Counted from the stretch's first letter, positions 1 through 9,273 are shown. The stretch is DNA of 36,950 nucleotides from Gammaproteobacteria bacterium (GCA_028824555.1 JAPPDJ010000099.1:1-36950); one strand, 5' to 3'. Notes: generated by a model not told the origin, from the sequence alone. A program made the numbers and translations.

Positions 1-20
1 TCGGTGTTTGCCGGCGGGCT

Positions 21-209
21 TTGTTCGAGGCTGGCGCTTTGTTGGCGTTGTCTGGAACGTTTGCTTGCGGTGGCCTTGGCCGGCTCCGCTGCGTGCGTGC
101 CTTCGGCACGCTTGGAGGGCGGGACGCCCTCCGTCCAGCAAGGCCCTCGCAGGGCAGGGGCTGTTGCTTCGGTGTTTGCCGGGGGGCTTTGTCGAGGAGG
201 GCTTGCTAA
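21..209. repeat. Long dispersed repeat, copy 1 (about 189 bp)
   Basis: This stretch matches 22339-22526 in the same orientation at roughly 90 percent identity by eye. It contains a short palindrome (cgtgccttcggcacg) and the perfect palindrome GGAGGGCG-gga-CGCCCTCC at 114-132. A sequence close to gggctttgttcgagg occurs at both ends of the element. Short frames that run through it are products of the repeat and have no protein-like features. The element runs into the 3' end of the transporter gene below. No transposase is present, so it is probably a non-autonomous or REP-composite element. Confidence 0.85.
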
Positions 210-1612
210 TGCCCGGCGGCGCGTTCCGCCGCCTTTGCGTCCAGTCCGGCTCGGATTTCCTTGTACGCCGCCTCATCTAGGCTAAAGCGGGTGAATAGCG
301 CGGCGCCGATCAGGTAGCAGATCAGCGGGAAGAGGCCGTATAGACCCACCATCCACACCTGTGTCGTCATGGTCTGTTCTTGGTTTGGCACGAAGCCGGA
401 CAGGTCCAGCACGAATCCGGTCAGTGCCAGCATGATGCCGAGGGCGCTCTTGTAGACGAAGTTCCAGGCGGCGAAGTAGGAGCCTTCCTTGCGCTCGCCG
501 GTCAGGTGTTCGTCGTAGTCGATCACGTCGCCCTGCACCGACGGCGCGATGGTGCCGCCGCAGCCGGCGGCGAGGCCGGCGAACACCGCCAGCACGAACA
601 TGGTGCCGAGCCGCAGCTCCGGCGGCAGGAACGGCAGCGCGAACATGCCGCCGAAGGAAAGCCCGGTGCCGAGCATGGAGAACAGCCACAGCCGCACCTT
701 GCCGACGCGCCGCGACAAGGGGATCCACAACGGCACGGAGAAGGCGGACGGGATCATGTACGAGAGGATCACGAGCGGCGCCATGTGCGGCGCACCGACG
801 ACGTATTGCGCGACATAGAGCGTCAGCACGCCGATGGCGGCGGAGCCGATGTTCTCGATCAAGGTAACGATGATGAGCAGCCGCGAGTGCTTGTTGCGCC
901 ACACGTCGGCAAACGCCTTGAATGGGTTTGCGCCCACGCGACCCTGAAACTCCGGCCGCTCGCGCAAGCCCGCCACCGCCAGCACGATCACCGCGGCCAT
1001 GAAGGCGGCGGCTGGCAGCGATAGGTCCAGCGCCCGCTCGCGCGCCACTTCCACGCCTTCGGTTTCCGCGCCGATGAGAAGTTGCATGGTGACGAGGCAG
1101 AAGATGGAGCCGAAGGTGTAGAACCCGTGGCGATAGCCGAACAGCCGGCTGCGCTCGTGGTAGTTGGTGGAAAGCTCGGCGCCCAAGGACAGGTGCGGCA
1201 CGAAGAAGGCCGTCATCACCGAATAGAAGCCGACGATGGCGACGGCCATCCACACCGTGAGGCCGAAGCCGGCAAGCCCTTCGGGTGGGGCGAAGATCAT
1301 CACGAAGGTGATGCATATGGGTATGACGCTGGCCGCCATCCAGGTGCGGCGGCGACCGAACCGCGAGCGGGTGCGGTCCGACAGATAGCCGACGAGCGGG
1401 TCCGACACCGCGTCCCAAACCCTCGAGGCGCTGAAGATGAGGCCCATGACGAGGGGCGAGATCAAGAGCACGTCGGTGGAGAACTTCATCACGTACAAGC
1501 CGATCAGCAAGTACATGTAGCCGGCGCCGACGCCAGGAATGCCGTATGCGAAAACGACCTTGCGCGGCAGGCGGTCCCGTACTGCGGCCTCGGTGGCCTC
1601 GGCGACTGCCAC
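206..1612 (-). CDS. GPH-type sugar/cation symporter (MFS_2 family)
   Basis: This is an inner-membrane transporter of about 468 residues, of the glycoside-pentoside-hexuronide:cation symporter type (MelB-like), expected to carry a small organic solute with H+ or Na+. The loop signature DPLVGYLSDRTRSRFGRRR near residues 60-80 is the MFS_2 hallmark, and about twelve hydrophobic segments follow. I place the start at the GTG at 1612-1610, three bases after the dehydrogenase stop. The frame stays open further upstream, but only through the dehydrogenase gene read in another frame. It is very probably co-transcribed with that dehydrogenase, so the substrate may be an alcohol or keto compound that the enzyme handles. 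The substrate cannot be read from the sequence. Confidence 0.85.
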   Translation of the reverse strand: MAVAEATEAAVRDRLPRKVVFAYGIPGVGAGYMYLLIGLYVMKFSTDVLLISPLVMGLIFSASRVWDAVSDPLVGYLSDRTRSRFGRRRTWMAASVIPICITFVMIFAPPEGLAGFGLTVWMAVAIVGFYSVMTAFFVPHLSLGAELSTNYHERSRLFGYRHGFYTFGSIFCLVTMQLLIGAETEGVEVARERALDLSLPAAAFMAAVIVLAVAGLRERPEFQGRVGANPFKAFADVWRNKHSRLLIIVTLIENIGSAAIGVLTLYVAQYVVGAPHMAPLVILSYMIPSAFSVPLWIPLSRRVGKVRLWLFSMLGTGLSFGGMFALPFLPPELRLGTMFVLAVFAGLAAGCGGTIAPSVQGDVIDYDEHLTGERKEGSYFAAWNFVYKSALGIMLALTGFVLDLSGFVPNQEQTMTTQVWMVGLYGLFPLICYLIGAALFTRFSLDEAAYKEIRAGLDAKAAERAAGH

Positions 1613-1614
1613 CT

Positions 1615-2391
1615 TCAGGCGTTCTTGATCGTGAGGCCGCCGTCCACGGGCAGTGCCACCCCCGTGATGAACGACGAGGCCGGCAGCACGAGGCTGAGCG
1701 TGCCGTGCGCGACCTCCTCCGGGTCGGCATAGCGCTTGAGCGCCACGCGGCGGCGGGCGTATTCCTGCTTGGCCTCCTCCGGGATGTTGGCGGTCATGCC
1801 GGTGCGGATGGGGCCGGGGCAGATGCAGTTGACGGTGATGCCCTCCGTGCCGAACTCCACCGCCAGCGACCGAGTCAGGCCAATCACGCCGGTCTTGGCA
1901 GCGGTGTAGGGGCTGCCGAATTTGGTCGCGCCCAAGCCCTCTGTGGAGGCGATGTTGACGATGCGGGCACAGTCGGAACGCCGCAGCCACGGCAAGGCTG
2001 CGCGGATGATGCGGACGTGGGCGGTGAGCAGGACATCGAGCGCCCGCGACCAGGTGGCTTCGAAGTCGTCCGCATCCACGGGGCCGCCAGCACCGATGCC
2101 GGCGTTGTTGACGAGGATGTCGATGCCACCAAGTTGGTCGGCTATGGCAGGGATCACCTCGGCAATGGCGTCCGGGTCGGCAACATCGAGCTGCCAGGCA
2201 GTGGCGCTGTGGCCGGCGTCGGTGATCTCGGCCACCACTTCGTCGAGGGGCTCCGCATTGAGGTCGAGAGCGGCGACCTTGGCGCCTTGCTCGGCAAAGA
2301 GGCCAGCGGTGGCCCGCCCCATGCCACTGGCGGCACCGGTGACGATCGCCACCCTGCCTTCGATCGAACGGCTGAGCCGCATCAACGCCAT
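1615..2391 (-). CDS. Short-chain dehydrogenase/reductase (SDR, classical)
   Basis: This is a 258-residue NAD(P)-dependent oxidoreductase. The cofactor motif TGAASGMG is at residues 18-25. Asp43 at the end of the second strand favours NAD. NNAG is at 95-98, and the catalytic residues are Ser149, Tyr162 and Lys166 (YTAAK). PGPIRTG and a C-terminal VDGG complete the classical SDR pattern. The start ATG at 2391 has a perfect AGGAGG eight bases upstream (2400-2405). It lies 39 bp behind tRNA-Lys on the same strand and three bases before the symporter gene, so the three may share a transcript. The hydroxy or keto substrate cannot be told from sequence. Confidence 0.9.
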   Translation of the reverse strand: MALMRLSRSIEGRVAIVTGAASGMGRATAGLFAEQGAKVAALDLNAEPLDEVVAEITDAGHSATAWQLDVADPDAIAEVIPAIADQLGGIDILVNNAGIGAGGPVDADDFEATWSRALDVLLTAHVRIIRAALPWLRRSDCARIVNIASTEGLGATKFGSPYTAAKTGVIGLTRSLAVEFGTEGITVNCICPGPIRTGMTANIPEEAKQEYARRRVALKRYADPEEVAHGTLSLVLPASSFITGVALPVDGGLTIKNA

Positions 2392-2430
2392 CGCACACCC
2401 CTCCTGTGTCGATACATGGGACGAAAGTGA

Positions 2431-2506
2431 TGGTGGGCCGTCTGGGGATCGAACCCAGGACCAACGGGTTAAAAGCCCGGTGCTCTACCGGCTGAGCTAA
2501 CGACCC
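2431..2506 (-). tRNA. tRNA-Lys (anticodon UUU)
   Basis: The 76-nt cloverleaf reads on the minus strand from GGGTCGT at 2506. Its acceptor stem GGGTCGT pairs with ACGGCCC. The D arm is GCTC...GAGC, the anticodon loop is CTTTTAA with anticodon TTT, and the T loop is TTCGATC. The discriminator is A and CCA is encoded at 2433-2431. The lowest anticodon-stem pair is a C-T mismatch. Confidence 0.97.
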
Positions 2507-2523
2507 GGCGTTTGGGGGCGCGC

Positions 2524-2529
2524 ATTGTA
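2524..2529 (-). promoter_or_regulatory. Possible -10 element of tRNA-Lys
   Basis: TACAAT on the minus strand lies 17 bases before the tRNA 5' end, a plausible distance for a short tRNA leader. No convincing -35 box is seen 16-18 bases further upstream, where the sequence is C-rich. The 47-bp space between tRNA-Lys and the divergent CoA-transferase must hold promoters for both directions. Confidence 0.4.
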
Positions 2530-2553
2530 GTAGATTGCGCTTGTTGTTGGGGG

Positions 2554-4977
2554 ATGGCTATGGCTGAGTCTGGGGCGGGCGTTGCGCCGCTTGCGGGGGT
2601 GCGGGTGCTCGACATCTCCGAGGGGGTGGCGGGGCCGTTCTGTGCCAAGTTGCTTGGCGATTTGGGGGCGGATGTCGTCAAGGTGGAGCGTCCCGGCACC
2701 GGCGACGAGACGCGTGCGCTGGGGCCGTTTCCGGCTTCGGCGCAAGACCCCGAGACCCGGCACGAAAGCAGTGCGACGTTCTTCTTTCTCAACACCAGCA
2801 AGCGCAGCGTGGCGCTTGCGCTCGACTCCGCCGCTGGGCGCGAGCAGCTTGCCCGGTTGGTGCAGCGCTACGACGTGGTGATTGCCGGCCAAACCGCCGA
2901 GGAGCTTGACGCCGCCGGCGTCGGCTACCAAGCGCTCCGAGAGTGGAATCCTGCCGTGATCCTCACCACGGTCACCGGCTTCGGTTCGTTTGGCCCGCAG
3001 TCGCACTACCAGTCGTCGCACCTGATTTCTTGTGCCGTTGGCGGCTGGTGCCACCTGTGCGGCGTGCCGGAACGCGAACCCTTGCAGGTGGGAGGCAACG
3101 TCTCCGAGACGCTTGCCGGGGCATTCGCCGCCGCGGCAACGCAACTCGCCATCGTCGGCCGTTCGCGCCACGGTCGGGGCGAGCACATCGATGCGAGCGT
3201 GCAGCAGGCGGTGCTGGCCGGCGCGCAAATCCCGACGATGCTGTACGAATATCGCGGGCTTTCTCCCGAACGCTACTCCAGCATCGGTTCGGGTGCCGGC
3301 GCCTGCTACATGCTGCCCACCGCCGATGGCTACATTGGCCTGAATGCGCTCACCCGGCCACAATGGCACATGCTTTGCGACTTTCTCGGGCGCAAGGACA
3401 TCGCCGAGAACCCGCGCTACCAATCCCTCTCGTGGGTCAACCCGGATGAGCGGCTGGAGGAGGTGCGAGAGGCATTTCAAACGGCTCTCGCAGATCGAAC
3501 CGCCGACGAGCTGTTCCACGAGGCAGAAAGGTGGCGCGTGCCGTTTGGCCTCGTGCCCGACATGGCCGGCATGTTCGCGCTGCCGCCGCATCGTCATCGC
3601 GGCTTCATCGTGCCGCTCGAGCACCCCACCGCCGGCGAGGTGGAAGTGCCGGGGGTTCCATTTCGCGCCACCGCCACCGCGCCGCGGCCCTATCGCCCGC
3701 CACTGTTGGGGGAACACACCGAGGAGGTGCTGTCGAACTTGCCACCGGCACCGACAACGGCGCCGGCAACCGAGGACAACGAGGCCAGTCCATTGCCTCT
3801 CGAAGGCGTGCGCATACTGGACCTGTCGATGTTCTTCGCCGGCCCCGCGTGCGCGCAGATCGCCGCCGACGCCGGCGCCAATGTCATCAAGGTGGAGTCC
3901 ATCCAGCGCATCGACGGCTGGCGCGGGAGCGCGACCGGCGGCGACGGCGAACTGCCGTCGTGGGAGAGTTCGCCTTACTTCAACTGGGTCAACCGCAACA
4001 AGCGCGACGTGACGCTCAACCTCACCGACCCGCGCGGCGTCGACATCGTCAAGACCATGGCGCGCGACGCCGACATCTTGATCGAGAACTACACCCCCCG
4101 CGTCATGGCCAAGTTCGGCCTCTCGTGGGAGACGCTGCACGCCATCAACCCGCGCCTCGTGATGATTTCGCTGTCCGGCTTCGGCGCCGACAGCCCCTGG
4201 CGCGACTACGTCGCCTTCGGTATGTCCACCGAGCAGATGGGCGGCTTCACGCACCTCACCGGATACCCGGACGGCGAGCCCCTCTTCACCGGCACCACCG
4301 GCGGCGACCTCTTCTCCGGCGTGATGGGCGCAAACGCCCTGTTCGCGGCCTTGCAGCATCGCGATCGCACGGGCGTTGGCCAGCACATCGACTTCGGCCA
4401 GGTGGAGGCGTGCAGTCTGTACGTGGGCGACGCCATGACCGCTTGGTCGCTGGCCGGCGTTGACCCGGGGCGAGTCGGCAACGACCACCACCACTATCCG
4501 CTGCAAGGGGTTTATCCCTGCACGGGCAACCGCTGGATCGCCATCACCTGCAAAACCCATGACCACTGCCGCCGGCTCGCGGAACTCGTCGGCGGGGCGA
4601 CGAATGGAGGGGCTCTCGACCGAGACCGCATCGTGGCCTGGACCGCGCCTCAAGACCATTTGGCCTTGATGCAGGACCTGCAAGCGGCGGGCATTCCGGC
4701 GGGAGCGGTGATGAACGGCCCCGAACTCCTCGCCGACCCACAGCTTGCCGCCCGCGAGGGCCTGCTGCTCCAGGACCGTCCCGGCCTCGGCCCCAAGCAC
4801 TATCCCGCCCAACCCTACCGCTTCCGCCACGCCAGCCCTCCCCCCAACGCACGCGCCCCCCTCCTCGGCGAACACGCGAGCGAAATCCTGAAGGAACACG
4901 CGGGCCTCACGGACGACGACATCGCCGAACTCATCATCGACGATGTGGTCGGCACGATCCCACTCGCGGCGCGATAG
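2554..4977 (+). CDS. Family III CoA-transferase with two tandem CaiB/BaiF domains
   Basis: This protein of about 807 residues moves coenzyme A between carboxylic acids through an aspartyl-CoA thioester. It contains two complete CaiB/BaiF domains, at about residues 1-395 and 415-807, each starting with the typical V/ILD(I/L)S...GP.CA and a VIKVE-type strand. The expected catalytic aspartates are in HIDAS (Asp213) and HIDFG (Asp613), exactly 400 residues apart, so both halves look active. Family members are usually single-domain proteins of about 400 residues that dimerise as interlocked rings; this fusion would supply the dimer from one chain. I chose the ATG at 2554 (MAMAES); an ATG at 2560 is also possible, and a frame start at 2512 would run too close to the tRNA. 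It is divergent from the SDR/symporter genes and probably belongs to the same catabolic theme. Confidence 0.88.
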   Translation: MAMAESGAGVAPLAGVRVLDISEGVAGPFCAKLLGDLGADVVKVERPGTGDETRALGPFPASAQDPETRHESSATFFFLNTSKRSVALALDSAAGREQLARLVQRYDVVIAGQTAEELDAAGVGYQALREWNPAVILTTVTGFGSFGPQSHYQSSHLISCAVGGWCHLCGVPEREPLQVGGNVSETLAGAFAAAATQLAIVGRSRHGRGEHIDASVQQAVLAGAQIPTMLYEYRGLSPERYSSIGSGAGACYMLPTADGYIGLNALTRPQWHMLCDFLGRKDIAENPRYQSLSWVNPDERLEEVREAFQTALADRTADELFHEAERWRVPFGLVPDMAGMFALPPHRHRGFIVPLEHPTAGEVEVPGVPFRATATAPRPYRPPLLGEHTEEVLSNLPPAPTTAPATEDNEASPLPLEGVRILDLSMFFAGPACAQIAADAGANVIKVESIQRIDGWRGSATGGDGELPSWESSPYFNWVNRNKRDVTLNLTDPRGVDIVKTMARDADILIENYTPRVMAKFGLSWETLHAINPRLVMISLSGFGADSPWRDYVAFGMSTEQMGGFTHLTGYPDGEPLFTGTTGGDLFSGVMGANALFAALQHRDRTGVGQHIDFGQVEACSLYVGDAMTAWSLAGVDPGRVGNDHHHYPLQGVYPCTGNRWIAITCKTHDHCRRLAELVGGATNGGALDRDRIVAWTAPQDHLALMQDLQAAGIPAGAVMNGPELLADPQLAAREGLLLQDRPGLGPKHYPAQPYRFRHASPPPNARAPLLGEHASEILKEHAGLTDDDIAELIIDDVVGTIPLAAR

Positions 4978-4997
4978 CGCGTAAAAGGCGGGCCTTT

Positions 4998-5104
4998 GGA
5001 GGGAAGGCATCCTGCCTTCCCTGCGCACCGTCAGGTGCGCCAGCGCGAGGCCTGCGAAGGAACGGCGCCTGACGGCGCCAGGGAAGGCAGAATGCCTTCC
5101 CTCC
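4998..5104. repeat. MITE-like 107-bp element with long inverted arms
   Basis: The left arm (4998-5041) and the reverse complement of the right arm (5063-5104) match over about 40 bases with few differences. Each arm is itself palindromic (ggaaggcatcctgccttcc and its counterpart with ttc). An inner pair around cgtcaggtgcgcc and ggcgcctgacgg continues the fold, leaving about 20 bases of loop. It lies between the CoA-transferase stop and hflK. It encodes nothing, but the RNA hairpin could act as a transcription or stability barrier. Confidence 0.8.
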
Positions 5105-5208
5105 GAAGACCCGCGCACGGGCAAGAAATCGTTGTCCAAAGGCAACGGTTCTTGTGGCGCTATCAAGCCTGTCGGACTTGCTGTAGGGCATTCATGAATA
5201 ATCCGGGC

Positions 5209-5214
5209 TAGAAT
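5209..5214 (+). promoter_or_regulatory. Possible -10 box upstream of hflK
   Basis: TAGAAT (5 of 6 consensus bases) lies 30 bases before the hflK ATG, downstream of the MITE-like element. No good -35 hexamer occurs at the correct spacing, so this is only a candidate. Confidence 0.3.
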
Positions 5215-5244
5215 CCTCATCGGAATCGAGCTTTGGACACGAAC

Positions 5245-6360
5245 ATGGCTTGGAACGAACCGGGCGGCAACGGCAACGATCCGTGGAAGCGGCGTGGCGA
5301 TCAGGGCCCGCCGGATCTCGACGAGGCCTTGCGCGAGTTCCAGAACAAGGTCACTGGCATGTTCGGCGGCGGCAAGAGCGGCGGCTCGGGCCGCTCGCCG
5401 TTCAAGTGGTCCACCGTGGGCATCGCCGCGGTGGTGCTGGCCATAGCCTACGGCGCCTGGGGCATCTACCAGATCGACCAGCAGGAGCGGGGCGTGGTGT
5501 TCCGCTTCGGCCGCGCGCTCACGGAGACGAAACTGCCGGGGCTGCACTGGAACCCGCCCGTCATCGACGTGGTGACGCCGGTGAACATCACCCGGGTCAA
5601 CTCCCATAGCCACCAGGCGCTGATGCTCACGGAAGACGAAAACATCGTCGATGTCAGCCTCACCGTGCAGTTCGTCGTCGGCGACCCCCGCGCCTTCCTC
5701 GTCAACGTGAGAAACCCCGGCACGAGCCTGGACCACGCCACGGAGAGCGCGCTGCGGCATGTGGTGGGCAGTTCCACCATGGATTCGGTGATCACCGAAG
5801 GCCGCGAGGCGGTGGCCATTGAGGTGCAGGACAGGTTGCAGGCCTACCTCAATCGCTACGGCACCGGCATCACGGTGAGCAAGGTCAACATCGACCGCAG
5901 CGGCCCGCCGCAACAGGTGCAGGAAGCCTTCGACGACGTTCAGAAGGCGAAGGAAGACGAGGTGCGCGCGGTCAACGAAGCCAATGCCTACGCCGAGGGC
6001 GTGGTACCGGGCGCCCGCGGCGAAGCGCAGAAGGCCATCGAAGAAGCGAACGCCTACCGCGAGCAGGTGATTGCGGAGGCGACGGGTGAAGCCCGCCGAT
6101 TCAACCAGCTCCTGGCGCAATACCAGCTCGCGCCGGAAGTCACGCGGGATCGCCTCTACATCAACTCCATCGAGTCGGTGCTGCAGAACAGTTCCAAGGT
6201 GATGGTGGATGTGGAAGGCGGCAACAACATGATGGTTCTGCCGCTCGACTCGATCACGTCGCGGGCTGCGGCAGGCGGCCAGAGCGCAAACGAAATCGCC
6301 GACCAGGTCTTGCGCGAAATCGAAGCGAGGCAAGCCGGTCGGCCGCGAGAGAGCCGGTGA
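5245..6360 (+). CDS. hflK: HflK, subunit of the HflKC membrane complex
   Basis: HflK and HflC are SPFH/prohibitin-type proteins that assemble a periplasm-facing cage around the FtsH protease and modulate its activity. The 371-residue product starts MAWNEPGGNGNDPW, the classic HflK opening. It has a glycine-rich cytoplasmic N-terminus, one membrane span at about residues 53-75, an SPFH domain (QQERGVVFRFGRAL onward), then a charged helical region (about residues 230-300). The ATG at 5245 matches the family; an in-frame TTG at 5233 is less likely. hflC follows after 46 bp. The usual upstream hfq-hflX genes are absent, replaced by the CoA-transferase and a repeat. Confidence 0.95.
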   Translation: MAWNEPGGNGNDPWKRRGDQGPPDLDEALREFQNKVTGMFGGGKSGGSGRSPFKWSTVGIAAVVLAIAYGAWGIYQIDQQERGVVFRFGRALTETKLPGLHWNPPVIDVVTPVNITRVNSHSHQALMLTEDENIVDVSLTVQFVVGDPRAFLVNVRNPGTSLDHATESALRHVVGSSTMDSVITEGREAVAIEVQDRLQAYLNRYGTGITVSKVNIDRSGPPQQVQEAFDDVQKAKEDEVRAVNEANAYAEGVVPGARGEAQKAIEEANAYREQVIAEATGEARRFNQLLAQYQLAPEVTRDRLYINSIESVLQNSSKVMVDVEGGNNMMVLPLDSITSRAAAGGQSANEIADQVLREIEARQAGRPRESR

Positions 6361-6406
6361 TGGACCTTGGTGGCACCATGACAAGCTATCCAATTGGGAG
6401 AAGCTG

Positions 6407-7276
6407 ATGAACCTGAAGCTGATCGTTGCCGTGATCGTGCTGGTGCTCGGTGCCGTGCTCGTCAGCAACGCCGTGTTCACCGTCCACGAAACCGAGCGGG
6501 CGCTGCTCCTGCGCTTCGGCGCCGTCGAGCGCGCCGACATCCAGCCTGGCCTGCACGTGAAGATGCCCATCGCCGAGGACGTACGCAAGTTCGACGGCCG
6601 GGTGCTGACCCTCGATGCGCCGGCGGCCCGCTACTACACGCTGGAGAAGAAGCCGCTGGTGGTGGACATGTTCGCCAAGTGGAAGGTGGGCGACGTGCAG
6701 CGCTACTACACCGCCAGCTCCGGCGACGAAACCCGCGCCCGCAACCTGCTGCAGGAACGGGTCAACGAGGGCCTGCGCAACCAGATCAGCCGGCGCGACA
6801 TGCACGAGGTCATCTCCGGCGAGCGGGACCAGCTCATGCAGGAACTCACCCGCGACCTCAACGAGGTGATGAGCCGCGAAATGGGCGTCAATGTCATCGA
6901 CGTGCGCGTGAAGAAGATCGACCTGCCACCGGAAGTGTCCGTGGCGGTGTACGAACGCATGAACTCCGAGCGCGAGATCGAGGCTCGCCAGTATCGCGCC
7001 ACCGGGCGCGAACTGGCGCTCGGCATCACCGCTGACGCCGATCGGCAAGTGGTGGTCATCGGCGCGGAAGCCTATCGCCAGGCCGAGGAACTGCGCGGCG
7101 AGGGCGATGCGAAGGCGGCCGAAATCTACGCCTCCGCCTTCAACAGCGACCCCGAGTTCTACAAGTTCTATCGCAGCACCAACGCCTACGCCAATGTCTT
7201 CCGGGATCGGCGGGACACGCTCGTCATCGACCCGAAGAGCGACTTCTTCCAATACCTCGAGCAGAGCGGCGGCTGA
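6407..7276 (+). CDS. hflC: HflC, subunit of the HflKC membrane complex
   Basis: This is the partner of HflK in the FtsH-regulating complex. The 289-residue protein has an N-terminal membrane anchor (about residues 4-22) followed by the SPFH domain with VHETERALLLRFG. Family-typical stretches are IDVRVKKIDLP, a helical segment ending RGEGDAKAAEIYA, and the C-terminal SDFFQYL. The ATG at 6407 has a GGGAGAAG-type ribosome binding site a few bases upstream. Spacing to hflK (46 bp) and purA (78 bp) suggests one operon. Confidence 0.95.
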   Translation: MNLKLIVAVIVLVLGAVLVSNAVFTVHETERALLLRFGAVERADIQPGLHVKMPIAEDVRKFDGRVLTLDAPAARYYTLEKKPLVVDMFAKWKVGDVQRYYTASSGDETRARNLLQERVNEGLRNQISRRDMHEVISGERDQLMQELTRDLNEVMSREMGVNVIDVRVKKIDLPPEVSVAVYERMNSEREIEARQYRATGRELALGITADADRQVVVIGAEAYRQAEELRGEGDAKAAEIYASAFNSDPEFYKFYRSTNAYANVFRDRRDTLVIDPKSDFFQYLEQSGG

Positions 7277-8661
<1,385 letters not shown>

Positions 8662-8662
<1 letters not shown>

Positions 8663-8865
8663 TGATCGACTCGCGCCTGCTCGAAATCCTCGTCTGCCCC
8701 CTCTCCCACGCCCCCTTGGTGCTGCGCCCCTCGGGCGAGGGAACCGGCGACGAACTCTGGTGCGCCGCCAGCGGCCTCGCCTACCCCATCCACGACGGCA
8801 TCCCGGTAATGCTCCCGGAGGAAGCCCGCGAACTGACGGCGGAGGAACGGGAGTCCCTGGCGTAA
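8662..8865 (+). CDS. Trm112/YcaR-like small protein
   Basis: This 67-residue protein resembles the YcaR (UPF0434/Trm112) family: it starts [13 protein letters not shown] and contains [14 protein letters not shown], the typical C-terminal half. Trm112 in eukaryotes and archaea is a zinc-binding activator of methyltransferases; the bacterial role is not settled. Here the usual CPxC is CPLS, so the second zinc ligand is missing and only one further Cys (WCAAS) remains. The ATG overlaps the purA TGA by one base, giving tight translational coupling. It is normally found near kdsB or lpxK, so its place behind purA is uncommon. Confidence 0.85.
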
Positions 8866-8933
8866 CCCGGTGACTTGCAGGCGCGGCGTCACCGGACGGC
8901 GGGGCGGGCGGTAGCGGGAGAGCGAGCAGACGG

Positions 8934-9128
8934 ATGCAAACGCAGATGCAAATCATCATCGAAAAGCACGTTGATGGCTACGTCGCCTATCCTCTGGTGG
9001 TGAAGGGGGTGGTTGTTGGTCAGGGCGACAGCTACCAAGCAGCCCTCGACGACGTTCAGTCGGCCATTGCCTTCCACTTGGAGACGTTCGGCGCTGACTC
9101 GATCCTAGAAACGCAATCCTCTCGTTAA
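8934..9128 (+). CDS. HicB-like antitoxin, orphan, probably shortened
   Basis: This 64-residue protein carries the HicB-type fold: IIIEKHVDGYVAYP, then VVVGQGDSYQAALDDVQSAI and FHLETFG. HicB proteins neutralise the HicA mRNA interferase. No intact hicA is present on either side. The frame ends soon after ETFG, while relatives as I recall them continue with a tail such as ..AFLAEA. In another frame just past the stop one reads LKPFLAEASI, so a frameshift may have cut the tail. The ATG at 8934 was chosen; ATG at 8946 is possible. No strong ribosome binding site is seen, which fits a decaying gene. Confidence 0.6.
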   Translation: MQTQMQIIIEKHVDGYVAYPLVVKGVVVGQGDSYQAALDDVQSAIAFHLETFGADSILETQSSR

Positions 9129-9130
9129 AG

Positions 9131-9238
9131 CCTTTTCTGGCCGAAGCAAGCATCGGCCGTGGCGAGCTCAAAGGGACACTCCGAAGCGCCGCGTCAAGCC
9201 TTGTTGACTCGCGTCAGAACATATGGCTACATTTCTAG
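9131..9238 (+). pseudogene. Possible remnant of the HicB tail and HicA C-terminus
   Basis: A frame with no usable start reads PFLAEASIGRGELKGTLRS and runs to a stop at 9236-9238. The first part looks like the C-terminal tail of HicB relatives, and GELKGTLRSA recalls the end of HicA-type toxins (..LK.GTLRSIL..). If right, almost the whole toxin gene was deleted. The match is short and rests on memory of the families. Confidence 0.3.
9204..9233 (+). promoter_or_regulatory. Candidate promoter of the Phd/VapC pair
   Basis: TTGACT (9204-9209) and TACATT (9228-9233) are separated by 18 bases. The operator palindrome starts immediately after the -10 box, where the transcription start would lie. Confidence 0.5.
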
Positions 9239-9248
9239 CTAAGCTAGA
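9234..9248. promoter_or_regulatory. Palindromic operator for toxin-antitoxin autoregulation
   Basis: TCTAGCT-A-AGCTAGA is a perfect 7-1-7 palindrome 25 bp before the antitoxin start. Phd/YefM-type antitoxins, alone or with their toxins, typically bind such palindromes over their own promoter, so this is the likely autorepression site. Confidence 0.65.
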
Positions 9249-9273
9249 TCGTAAGTAGCGAGCAGGAGGCGGC

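Noticed and set aside
206-2464. A single 752-codon minus-strand frame suggesting an SDR-transporter fusion
   Set aside because: The upstream part is the SDR gene read in the wrong frame. The true SDR frame has catalytic motifs, a perfect ribosome binding site and a stop at 1615, so there are two genes.
206-2506. A genomic island integrated at tRNA-Lys
   Set aside because: No integrase and no repeated tRNA 3' end were found in the window; the tRNA and SDR simply share a strand.
2497-6588. A 1363-codon open frame on the minus strand opposite the CoA-transferase, hflK and the start of hflC
   Set aside because: It is a GC-rich shadow of three well-supported plus-strand genes, rich in Arg/His/Gly/Ala without domain motifs.
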